64,000 bases of DNA, from NCBI RefSeq assembly GCF_014230085.1, contig NZ_JACHVB010000035.1, positions 372,001-436,000 of the forward strand, given 5' to 3'. This DNA comes from Ruficoccus amylovorans. GTDB lineage: Bacteria > Verrucomicrobiota > Verrucomicrobiia > Opitutales > Cerasicoccaceae. The notes below the pieces were generated by a model, which made no database searches, was not told the origin of the DNA, and saw only the letters and a program-made list of their open reading frames with translations. The stretch's first letter is position 1; each line of letters starts with the position of its first letter. Below are positions 1-7,930 of the stretch, piece after piece. The position numbers were made by a program, and so were the translations under genes.

Positions 1-94
1 CAAGCCCGGAGCGACGATTTTTTTATACCGTTTCGGACACGAGAGTCACCTTATCCTGTAAGGGTTTAAATTTGACCGAAAGATGGATGTGATG

Positions 95-104
95 AACGTT
101 TTTA
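95..104. promoter_or_regulatory. AACGTT-type operator-like element upstream of the 194 gene
   Basis: AACGTTTTTA; its reverse complement TAAAAACGTT matches the element found upstream of several other secreted-protein genes here. It lies about 90 bases before the preferred ATG at 194. Its location in untranslated DNA supports 194 rather than 83 as the start. Operator function is inference. Confidence 0.3.
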
Positions 105-193
105 GTCATTACAGGAAACGGCTAGTAGAGAAAGCCCCGCGTTTTAACCCCCCACGAAAACCCCAGCGGTTTGTGGCCAAATCCCACTTCAGT

Positions 194-1528
194 ATGAAGC
201 CTATCAACCCCTTGAGAAAAACCTTTTTTCACGCCTCGGCCCTGAGCCTGCTGATGCCGGTTAGCGCGCTGGCCATCTCCACCACCGTCTGGGACGGATC
301 AGACGGTAATTGGGGGCAGGAGGCCCAGTGGAGCGACGGCATCCCGTCGGCGGCCAAGAATGTGAACATCCCTGCCGGGAAAGTGCAGCTCAATACCTAC
401 GCGACCGCACGGCTGTTCCTGATCGGGTGTGAGGCGGGCAAGAGCGCAAGCCTGGTCGTCGAGGAGGGCAGTACGCTTCAGGTGGGCTCAGCAGGAGCCT
501 CCCGACTCGGTGCAGCGGATGGGAGCACCGGAGTGGTCACGCAAAACGGCGGCAGCGTTGTTATCGGTAATACTTTCTATGTCGGTGGTTTTCAGGCCAG
601 CGGAAGTTCCAAGGCTACCTACACGCTCAAGGATGGGAGCCTGAAAGTCTATCGCGGAGACCTCGTGCTTGGGGGGAACAGGACCGGCTCGTCCGAATCG
701 CTCTTTGAGCAGCGTGGCGGCGAAGCCGAACTGGGTGGCCTGAGCATCGGAGGCGAGCGCTACCTCGGAATGAAGGAATCCCCGGTCAACCAGGCGGAGT
801 ACGCGATTTATGGTGGCAAGCTTCAGGTAAACGGTGCGCTCAGCCTCGGCACCGAAGGGACGAATGGCAGCGGCGAGGCCAGCCCGGTGCTGAGTGTCCA
901 CAGCGGTGCGGTGGATGTTTTCGTGCGTGGCAGCCTGAACTTTTACGATCACAAGAAAAGTCACCCCACGCTCCGGTATGTTTTGACCGATTCAAAACCC
1001 GGACTTATCCGTGTGGCGACCAAAGGCGATGTTTCGCTCGGCGGAGCACTGGAAATCAACCTTCCGGGTGGAGTCGCAGTACTTTCTAGCTCCGAGCTTG
1101 GGCTGCTGCAGGCCGGAACAGGCAAGTTGGGCGGTAGTTTTACCACGCTTCCTTCGGCGGAACTGTGGAGCCTGAGCACGCCAACGGTCGGTCGGGATCG
1201 CAGTGAGCTTCGCCTTTCATTGGCTGAAAAGGCGCGAGTAGCCGAAGTCACTTCGTCACAGCCCGCGACTTTTGCCCCCAGCAAATCCGGCTATGCCGTC
1301 CTTGGGAATTTAACCGCGGGTGCCGCCTATGAGGTGACGCTGACGGTCGCCGCCGACGGCTCGGCCAATGCTGCCGACTGGGCCAAGTCCATTACCCGTC
1401 CGGGCATCACGGCCGAAGCGGGCGCGGGCGGGACGGTTGTCATTCGCGGGACTGCCGATGGTGAAACGCTTTATCTGGTATGGGATGTATCCGATATAGG
1501 AATATCTGTTGTTGGAGTGAGTCTTTAG
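194..1528 (+). CDS. Secreted strand-repeat protein, PEP-CTERM family paralogue lacking the anchor
   Basis: About 444 residues. The reading frame is open from 83, but the ATG at 194 gives a normal signal peptide (basic MKPINPLRK, hydrophobic core, ending near ALA at residue 27), so 194 is preferred. The mature part starts with a W-DGSDGNWGQEAQWSDGIP segment of the autotransporter-associated strand-repeat type, followed by Gly/Ser/Thr-rich beta repeats. It aligns along its whole length with the next gene (2133-3575): shared elements include QNGGSV, LYLGG/FYVGG, the LPSAELW/LPDSELW segment and the final WD(V/L)S. It stops exactly where the paralogue continues into its PEP-CTERM tail. No lost tail is found in any frame downstream. 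Function is unknown; probably a released or surface beta-structured protein. Confidence 0.8.
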   Translation: MKPINPLRKTFFHASALSLLMPVSALAISTTVWDGSDGNWGQEAQWSDGIPSAAKNVNIPAGKVQLNTYATARLFLIGCEAGKSASLVVEEGSTLQVGSAGASRLGAADGSTGVVTQNGGSVVIGNTFYVGGFQASGSSKATYTLKDGSLKVYRGDLVLGGNRTGSSESLFEQRGGEAELGGLSIGGERYLGMKESPVNQAEYAIYGGKLQVNGALSLGTEGTNGSGEASPVLSVHSGAVDVFVRGSLNFYDHKKSHPTLRYVLTDSKPGLIRVATKGDVSLGGALEINLPGGVAVLSSSELGLLQAGTGKLGGSFTTLPSAELWSLSTPTVGRDRSELRLSLAEKARVAEVTSSQPATFAPSKSGYAVLGNLTAGAAYEVTLTVAADGSANAADWAKSITRPGITAEAGAGGTVVIRGTADGETLYLVWDVSDIGISVVGVSL

Positions 1529-2132
1529 AACTAACGTCCGTTAAATTGGAAGTCATGCCTTACGGGTTTTTAATTATAGATACATGATCCGGTTGCTATA
1601 AGACAATAATTGCCCCATTATACCGAACGAAAGGAGCCTGAAATGAAAAACGCTATCACAGAGCCCACTGGCAGGGCGAATGTGGATCTCGACGAGCTGG
1701 ATGCGCGTCGCCGGAGGCGTGACATGGCAGCTCCCGGAAGAGCCAGGAATCAAATGGGATATTTGTCAGCCAGCACTGGTAACCCTGCGTCTGGTCTTCA
1801 GCGTCGTCTATTTAATTTTGCGTCCGAGAAGCGTCGTCGATGCCCGTTCCGGGCCTACCGGCTGCCATCGGACTGTCTCATACGCCAAAAGTTTCTCATA
1901 GTCCACGAAGGCTTACCAAATCGGATATGATACGGACATATTCCTGCAAACATTTCCGGTTGTAAGCTTGATGGTGTGAGAGCTATATTACCCCTAAACA
2001 TAACCCAGAGATGCCCCTTATGGTTAATGGTATTACGGAAGTGACGCGAGTCGTGTCGGACCGTGAAAACCGCTATTGAGCGGGCTCTATTGCTTATCCT
2101 CAAACTCCAATACACCGAAAGGAATCGTGATC
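1529..2132. other. Long intergenic region between two PEP-CTERM-type paralogues
   Basis: About 600 bases, less GC-rich than its surroundings. It contains the small frame at 1643-1930 and the leader of the 2133 gene. Apart from the repeated ATACCGAA(CGA)AAGG leader similarity, no RNA gene, clear terminator or complete conserved gene is seen. It may be debris from the duplication that made the flanking paralogues. Confidence 0.4.
1643..1930 (+). CDS. Small hypothetical protein
   Basis: A 95-codon open frame beginning MKNAITEPTG, preceded by a strong AAAGGAG site at 1630-1636 with a spacing of six bases. This is one of the best ribosome sites in the window, and the upstream sequence (ATACCGAACGAAAGGAG) resembles that before the 2133 gene (ATACACCGAAAGGAAT). 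The start is therefore plausible. After an acidic stretch (DLDELD) the product becomes very Arg-rich and low in structure, which looks more like read-through of a decayed frame than a folded protein. No family is recognised. It could be a remnant of a duplicated gene whose 5' end survives. Confidence 0.3.
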   Translation: MKNAITEPTGRANVDLDELDARRRRRDMAAPGRARNQMGYLSASTGNPASGLQRRLFNFASEKRRRCPFRAYRLPSDCLIRQKFLIVHEGLPNRI

Positions 2133-3575
2133 ATGCGTCCATCCACAGCTAACTTCTCTCGCCCGGCTCTGCGTAGCCGTTTCGGACTCTTCGCCGCCAT
2201 ACTGGCGGGAGTCAGCCTCACCCCCGGCCTCTTTGCCGCTTCAACCTCTTGGACAGGAGCGGTTGACGATGATTGGACAAATGCAGGCAATTGGGATGGG
2301 GGACTGCCAACATCGGCTCTTGATACTATCATCCCTACCGGTGAGGTTGTATTGGACGGGACCGGGTCTACCCGGTTTGCGCGTCTGGGAACTGTCGCCG
2401 GAACCACCCAGCTCACCATTAACAGTGGAGCCTCGCTCACCAATGGGGGCGCCGGGGCGTTTGCTGCGGGGCTGACTTCTGGGGCGACGGTGGCCATCAT
2501 CCAAAATGGCGGTTCTGTTGATATCAACAACTCCTTGTACCTCGGTGGTACAGGTTCAGCCAATGGTGGCGATGCCACCTACACCGTCTATGATGGGTTA
2601 CTGGATGTCAGTGGTAGTCTTGGTATCGGCAATAGTTCCGGTGGCAGTACCACGACTTCCTTCATTCAGCAAGGCGGTGACGTGACACTGGGCAGCCTGG
2701 ATATCGGGTCACGCCGCTATGGCGGTGGGGCTGTTAATGTAAACGATGCGACCTATGAAGTCAGTGGCGGCACCCTCGCGGTCACCGGGAACTGGAATCA
2801 GGGCCTGGATGAAGGTACAGGCAATGGACGGATTGAGTCCACTGGACACGTTATCGGTTCAAAGTCCACGATCTCCGTGGGAGGTAACATGGTGCTGAAG
2901 CAGAATACGCAAAGCTCGTCCACCCTGCGCTACACCCTCGACAATGGCGGGGTGAGCAAGATCAACCTCACTAACGGCGGTGCCGTGACGCTTGCCGGGA
3001 CGCTGGAGACCGATCTCATGGGCGGCATGGTTCTGACTTCGGGTAACACCTTCTCGCTGATCGAAACCGCTGAGGGTGGCATCACCAATGGCTTTTCCAC
3101 GCTGCCCGACAGCGAGCTGTGGAACGTCGAAGTCGTCAGCGTCGGTGGTGGGCGTGAGGCCTTGCAGTTGAGCCTTAATGCCGCCGCTCTCCAGGGGACG
3201 GTCGCTGCCGGCGGTTCCGCCGCTTTCGCCGCCACCGGTAAGGGCTACGTCGAACTGACCGGCCTAAGCACGGGATCGACGGTGAGCATCTATCTCAACG
3301 CCGACGCCGGCACGGGACTGACGATTGCCGATCTCGTGAATTACCTCGACCAGAACGGAATCGTAGCCTCCACCACGAGTGAAGGTGGCTACAATGTGCT
3401 GGTTTCCATCGCGGCTCCCGGCGAGACGGCCTACTACACCTGGGACCTTAGCGGGTTTAACGGTGACGCCACTATTTCCGGCCTGATGGTGATTCCCGAG
3501 CCGGCCTCGACGGCCGCTCTGGCCGGACTGGCCGTGCTCGCGGTGGCTTATCTGTTCCGCCGCAAGCGTCGTTAG
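2133..3575 (+). CDS. PEP-CTERM strand-repeat surface protein
   Basis: About 480 residues. The ATG at 2133 is chosen over 2076 because it has a GAAAGGAA site 9 bases upstream and opens directly into a signal peptide (MRPSTANF..., cleavage near LFAA). The mature N-terminus holds an STSWTGAVDDDWTNAGNWDGGLP segment typical of autotransporter-associated strand-repeat proteins, then repetitive Gly/Thr/Ser beta strands. The last 28 residues are a PEP-CTERM sorting signal: VIPEPAST, a hydrophobic segment (AALAGLAVLAVAYLF) and a basic RRKRR end. This signal is known to direct exosortase-dependent cell-surface sorting, commonly in bacteria that make exopolysaccharide. It is a full-length paralogue of the anchorless gene at 194-1528. 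Confidence 0.88.
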   Translation: MRPSTANFSRPALRSRFGLFAAILAGVSLTPGLFAASTSWTGAVDDDWTNAGNWDGGLPTSALDTIIPTGEVVLDGTGSTRFARLGTVAGTTQLTINSGASLTNGGAGAFAAGLTSGATVAIIQNGGSVDINNSLYLGGTGSANGGDATYTVYDGLLDVSGSLGIGNSSGGSTTTSFIQQGGDVTLGSLDIGSRRYGGGAVNVNDATYEVSGGTLAVTGNWNQGLDEGTGNGRIESTGHVIGSKSTISVGGNMVLKQNTQSSSTLRYTLDNGGVSKINLTNGGAVTLAGTLETDLMGGMVLTSGNTFSLIETAEGGITNGFSTLPDSELWNVEVVSVGGGREALQLSLNAAALQGTVAAGGSAAFAATGKGYVELTGLSTGSTVSIYLNADAGTGLTIADLVNYLDQNGIVASTTSEGGYNVLVSIAAPGETAYYTWDLSGFNGDATISGLMVIPEPASTAALAGLAVLAVAYLFRRKRR

Positions 3576-3584
3576 TTTTTTCCT

Positions 3585-3616
3585 GGCATCGCCAGATTTA
3601 ACCGTCTGGCGATGCT
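3585..3616 (+). terminator. Hairpin after the PEP-CTERM gene
   Basis: A perfect 11-base stem, GCATCGCCAGA at 3586-3596 and TCTGGCGATGC at 3605-3615, with an 8-base loop, starting 11 bases after the stop codon. No T run follows directly, so it may be a factor-dependent end or an mRNA 3' stabiliser. Confidence 0.6.
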
Positions 3617-3630
3617 AAATCACCCTTAGG

Positions 3631-3644
3631 AATAACGTTTTTTT
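3631..3644. promoter_or_regulatory. AACGTT-type operator-like element
   Basis: AATAACGTTTTTTT; the reverse complement AAAAAAACGTTATT matches the site at 48994-49009. It lies about 190 bases upstream of the beta-helix gene at 3833 and 15 bases before an 18-base palindrome. Operator function is inference. Confidence 0.4.
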
Positions 3645-3659
3645 AATATCTCCAAAGAG

Positions 3660-3677
3660 ACGAGTTTGCATACTCGT
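3660..3677. promoter_or_regulatory. 18-base operator-like palindrome
   Basis: ACGAGTTTGCATACTCGT, in which eight of nine base pairs are complementary about a central TGCA. Size and symmetry fit a LacI-family operator. It lies in the leader region of the beta-helix gene at 3833. The regulator is not identified in the window. Confidence 0.5.
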
Positions 3678-3832
3678 TTGCCGAGGAGGGGGAAGGGTGT
3701 TGTCCCGTTTGCGGATCCACACATTTCCCGACGAACCAGCCCTGACTACCAACAGGTGCAACGGCGTGTCGGCGGCGGGCTTTCGGTCCATCTTGCGCCA
3801 GCCGTTCCATGCGTACCCTTAACCATACTTAT

Positions 3833-5701
3833 ATGAAAAACAGGAGATCTACTTTTACTTTGATAGGCCGGGCGCTTTTGTTCGCCGGTCTGATGCCGGT
3901 TGCTTCCGCCCAAGTCGATATCTCGACGCTCGGGGTCAAACCAGGGGATGCGACCGACAACACCGAAAACCTCCAGCGCGTCCTGAACGAGGGACCGGGC
4001 ATGCTATTTTTCCCAGCCGGAACTTACCGGACGGGCACAGTAGAAGTCCCTGCCAACCGTACGCTGATCTTCGACCCCGAGGCGGTCGTGCAGCCTGTAG
4101 CGGACAAGGTGAAGGATAAAAACCTCTTCGTCGTGACCGGTAATGACGTGCAATTCCGGGGGCTTCATTACGATTTTGCCGATGGGGGCAAGGATGTGAA
4201 CGAGACTGCTGTCTGGAATCTGGTTTACGCCGACGGCGTGTCGAACCTGGTGGTCTCCGAGGCGGACGTTGGCAATACGGACGAGCGTGGTCTCGTGCCT
4301 CTGAAGGAGCGCAAGCGCCGCGGCCGCCTGCTCAACCGCGACGGTTCCGACCCGGCCAAGAAGTACAACCACAACGGCTACTACAACTCCCAGGTGCTGC
4401 TCTGGGTGGTCAACTGCCGCGATGTGGTGCTCGAGAATTCCAAAGGTTTCCGTTTGCACGCGATGCTGCATGCGACGTCTTCGGCTAACGTCACTGCCCG
4501 CGGCAACCATATGGTCAGCGGCAACTACATGACGAAGTTTCTGGAAGGTTCGGAAAACCTTCGCCACCACGATAACTGGTCCCGCGACGTGAAGTACCAG
4601 GTCTGCTGGTTTGGCGGTTCTCCTGACCCGTCGCGCAAGCCCTATCTGCCCCGCGGTTCCTCGACCGTGGCCAAGCGCGAGGTCAAGCCCGGCGAGTCCG
4701 GTTACAACCCCCACACCTCGGGTGCCTTTGACGTGCTCGTGCAGAACAACTACGCCGAGTATGGCAACACGCTGGCCTGGGGAAACAAGGGCCGCCAGGT
4801 CGTGATTGACAGCAATATCGCCCGCTTCATCTCGGACTACGCCTATGGCAGCGAAGGGGGCGAGAACCTGGTCTTCTCGAACAACATTTCGATCAACTCA
4901 ACGGCGGGTGGTATCGTCTCGATGTACTGGGGCGAAAAGCTGCTCATCACCGGCAACCTGATTATGGTCCGCCATGAGCCGTGGGAAGAGGAGTGGAGCT
5001 GGTGGGACAGCCCCGCGAAGTACCTCGGGCCGTTCGTGCGCCTGCACCACGGCCCCTCCAACGAGGGCGATATGTACGGCTCCGGCACGGTCATGATTAC
5101 CGGTAATCTCTTCTCCAACGAGCTCTCCACCCGCACGACGGATATCTCCATCCAGGCCGGACGCGACGTGACGGTGAGCGGCAACAAGTTCATCAACGGG
5201 CGCGTCAACAAGTTCGGCCCCGGTAAGGTCACGGTGATGGATAACGAGTTCGTCTCCCGCCTGGAGTATGATCCGCTCAGCGTGAATATCATGCCGCGCG
5301 GCTCGGATATGGTCATCGTCAAGGGCAATATCTTCCGCCAGGAGGCTCCGATTATGCCCACGGACGAGCAGCTCGCCTCCTCCGAGGCCAGCAAGGTGCC
5401 GTACTTCCTTTTCACCGATGACGATCCCAACGCCGAGGCTGAGGAGGGCGCTGTCACCGGCGACATGCCCGCGATCTCCATCGAGGCAAACGGGCCGTTC
5501 TTCGGGCTGGTGGAAGATAACGCGATTTACGGCTGGATTGACGCGATTTCCGGTCAGATCCGTTCGAATGTGGCCGGGGCTTCCATCCTCGTGCTGAAGA
5601 ACACCACCGATGGTATCATCACCGTCGACTCCAGCAACCCGAAGTCCACTGCCCTGGTTGAGAACAACACGGAAATCCCGGCGGGGCTCATGCCGCAGTA
5701 A
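3833..5701 (+). CDS. Secreted right-handed parallel beta-helix protein, pectate-lyase-like
   Basis: About 622 residues. The ATG at 3833 (MKNRRSTFTLIG..., signal peptide ending VASA) is preferred over an in-frame ATG at 3809. After the signal the sequence VDISTLGVKPGDATDNTENLQRVL...FFPAGTYRTG is the classic opening of the pectate-lyase-3/glycosyl-hydrolase-28-like beta-helix fold. The rest has repeated short N-rich rungs (e.g. VTARGNHMVSGNYM, VTVSGNKFINGR, ITGNLFSNE), typical of a parallel beta helix binding polysaccharide. Catalytic residues cannot be assigned with confidence, so lyase, hydrolase or epimerase activity is left open. The symporter gene follows 115 bases later on the same strand, so uptake of the released product is a reasonable inference. 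Confidence 0.8.
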   Translation: MKNRRSTFTLIGRALLFAGLMPVASAQVDISTLGVKPGDATDNTENLQRVLNEGPGMLFFPAGTYRTGTVEVPANRTLIFDPEAVVQPVADKVKDKNLFVVTGNDVQFRGLHYDFADGGKDVNETAVWNLVYADGVSNLVVSEADVGNTDERGLVPLKERKRRGRLLNRDGSDPAKKYNHNGYYNSQVLLWVVNCRDVVLENSKGFRLHAMLHATSSANVTARGNHMVSGNYMTKFLEGSENLRHHDNWSRDVKYQVCWFGGSPDPSRKPYLPRGSSTVAKREVKPGESGYNPHTSGAFDVLVQNNYAEYGNTLAWGNKGRQVVIDSNIARFISDYAYGSEGGENLVFSNNISINSTAGGIVSMYWGEKLLITGNLIMVRHEPWEEEWSWWDSPAKYLGPFVRLHHGPSNEGDMYGSGTVMITGNLFSNELSTRTTDISIQAGRDVTVSGNKFINGRVNKFGPGKVTVMDNEFVSRLEYDPLSVNIMPRGSDMVIVKGNIFRQEAPIMPTDEQLASSEASKVPYFLFTDDDPNAEAEEGAVTGDMPAISIEANGPFFGLVEDNAIYGWIDAISGQIRSNVAGASILVLKNTTDGIITVDSSNPKSTALVENNTEIPAGLMPQ

Positions 5702-5816
5702 CCGGAGCGATGTTTTTATAAGCTGAAAATACAGCAACAGCACACGAGGTAATGAGAGAACCATCAGCAACGACGGCCGGAGTCCGTGACAGAGAGTAAC
5801 GAAAGCGACGCCCATC

Positions 5817-7847
5817 ATGCATATCATTGACTGGTCAATCATGTTGCTTTCGATCGCCCTCGTCGCGGGCTTCGGGATCTTTACCCGGCGCTACATGCGC
5901 AGCGTGGCGGACTTTATGTCCGGCGGGCGTGTGGCCGGGCGTTATTTGCTGACGGTTTCCAAGGGCGAGATGCAGGCCGGGGCGGTCGTCTTTGTCGCAG
6001 TCTTCGAGATGATTGGGCAGGCAGGGTTCACCATCACCTGGTGGCAGTGGATTCAGGTCCCGGCCATGCTGGTGGTGGCGATCTCCGGCTTTGTCATCTA
6101 CCGCTTCCGTGAGACGCGGGCGATGACGCTGGCTCAGTTTTTCGAATTGCGCTACAGCAAGTCGTTCCGTGTTTGCACTGGGGTCATGGGGTTTGTCGCC
6201 GGGGTGCTCAACTTCGGGATCATCCCCTCGGTCGGGGCACGTTTTTTTGTGTACTTCCTGGGGCTGCCGCCCGAGCTGGATCTGGGGTTCATGGCGCTGC
6301 CGACGTACATTCCGCTGATGGGCTTCTTCCTGTCGATCACGCTGCTGCTGACGATTTCCGGCGGCCTGATCACCGTCATGGTGACGGATTGTCTGGAGGG
6401 AATGCTTTCGCAGCTTTTCTATATCGTGATTATCGCGGCGCTGCTGCTGCTGTTTTCATGGGATGAAATCAGCACGGTGCTCGCCAGCCGCGAGGCCGGG
6501 CACTCGATGCTGAATCCCTTCGACGCCTCTTCGGTCAAGGACTTCAACGTCTGGTACGTGTTGATGACAATCCTGCTCGGCGTGTACGGCACGATGGCCT
6601 GGCAGAACGCCAGCTCGTATAATGCGGCGGCGTTGACGCCCCACGAGTCGCGGATGTCGGGCGTGCTCAGCCGCTGGCGCGAGTACGGGAAGGCCTCGGT
6701 CGTGACGCTGTTGGCCGTGTGCGGGTTGACCTTCCTCAACAACGCCGATTTCGCCACACAGGCGGCTCCGGCCATTCATGCTATCGATCAGATTGCGGAC
6801 CCGCAGGTGCGCTCGCAGATGCAGATCCCGGTGGCGCTCTCGTACCTGCTCCCGCTCGGGATCAAGGGTGCGCTGTGCGCGGTGTTTCTGATGGGGATCT
6901 TCGGGGGTGACTCCACGCACTTGCATTCCTGGGGGAGCATTTTCGTGCAGGACGTGCTCGTGCCGCTGCGCAAGCGTCCCTTCGGGATGAAACAGCATAT
7001 TCGCGTGCTGCGGCTGTCGATCACCGGGGTGGCCGTGTTCGCGTTTCTGTTCGGCTCACTTTTTAGACAAACTGAGTACATCATGATGTGGTGGCAGGTG
7101 ACGACGGCGGTCTTTGTCGGAGGGGCCGGGGCTGCCGTGATCGGCGGGCTTTACTGGAAAAAAGGCACCACGGCGGGCGCCTGGTCCGCGTTGATCACGG
7201 GCTCGACCCTGTCGCTGAGCGGGATCCTGCTGCGGCAGATTCTCAAGGACGATTTCCCGCTGAACGGGATTCAGATTGGGTTTTTCACGGCGCTGATCGC
7301 GATTCTGGTGTACATCACCGTGTCGCTTATCACGTGCCGCGAAGACTACAACCTCGACCGCATGCTCCACCGGGGCAAATACGCTGCGGTCAAGGACAAG
7401 GTTGGTGATGCGGACCCGGTTCCGCCAAGGCGCAGGCTGAACTGGGGCCGTATCATCGGCTTCGACGGGAATTTCACCCTCGGGGACAAGTGGATCGCAG
7501 GCGGCTTGTTCGGATGGGGGATATTCTGGGCAATGGTTTGCATTACCGGTTCGATCTGGAATTGGGTCGCTCCCTGGCCGGTTCATGTCTGGTCCTCGTT
7601 CTGGCATGTGGTGGGCATCCTGATTCCGGTCCTGATGACGATTGTCACCGGCATCTGGTTTACCTGGGGCGGTATCCGCGATATGCGCCGGCTCTTTGTC
7701 AGCCTCAGAACCCAGACCAGTAGCGAATTTGACGATGGCACGGTGGTGGGTCACCTGAACCTCGACGAGGCCGTGCAGGAGGAGGAAGCCCCTGCTGCCG
7801 AGGGAATAAACCGACCCGCTAATGATCCTGCTTACAGGCAAAAGTGA
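5817..7847 (+). CDS. Sodium:solute symporter (SSS family)
   Basis: 676 residues with about 13-15 hydrophobic segments. It begins MHIIDWSIMLLSIALVAGFGIFTRRYMRSVADFMSGGRVAGRYLL, the usual SSS start with TM1 and the F(F/M)xGGR-type segment. Middle helices such as IIPSVGARFFVYFLGLP and a long helical tail extending past residue 550 resemble the large carriers of Planctomycetes and Verrucomicrobia. SSS proteins bring in sugars, sugar acids or related solutes with Na+; the substrate cannot be read from the sequence. It follows the beta-helix gene by 115 bases and may be co-transcribed. No strong ribosome site is visible. The C-terminus from about 630 is acidic and probably cytoplasmic. Confidence 0.88.
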   Translation: MHIIDWSIMLLSIALVAGFGIFTRRYMRSVADFMSGGRVAGRYLLTVSKGEMQAGAVVFVAVFEMIGQAGFTITWWQWIQVPAMLVVAISGFVIYRFRETRAMTLAQFFELRYSKSFRVCTGVMGFVAGVLNFGIIPSVGARFFVYFLGLPPELDLGFMALPTYIPLMGFFLSITLLLTISGGLITVMVTDCLEGMLSQLFYIVIIAALLLLFSWDEISTVLASREAGHSMLNPFDASSVKDFNVWYVLMTILLGVYGTMAWQNASSYNAAALTPHESRMSGVLSRWREYGKASVVTLLAVCGLTFLNNADFATQAAPAIHAIDQIADPQVRSQMQIPVALSYLLPLGIKGALCAVFLMGIFGGDSTHLHSWGSIFVQDVLVPLRKRPFGMKQHIRVLRLSITGVAVFAFLFGSLFRQTEYIMMWWQVTTAVFVGGAGAAVIGGLYWKKGTTAGAWSALITGSTLSLSGILLRQILKDDFPLNGIQIGFFTALIAILVYITVSLITCREDYNLDRMLHRGKYAAVKDKVGDADPVPPRRRLNWGRIIGFDGNFTLGDKWIAGGLFGWGIFWAMVCITGSIWNWVAPWPVHVWSSFWHVVGILIPVLMTIVTGIWFTWGGIRDMRRLFVSLRTQTSSEFDDGTVVGHLNLDEAVQEEEAPAAEGINRPANDPAYRQK

Positions 7848-7930
7848 CAGATGTTTTTGAGAAAATGGCAATTAATGCCGATAATAAGGACAGTTAACAT
7901 ACGGCTTCGGCCGCTTACCCCCCGCTTGTT

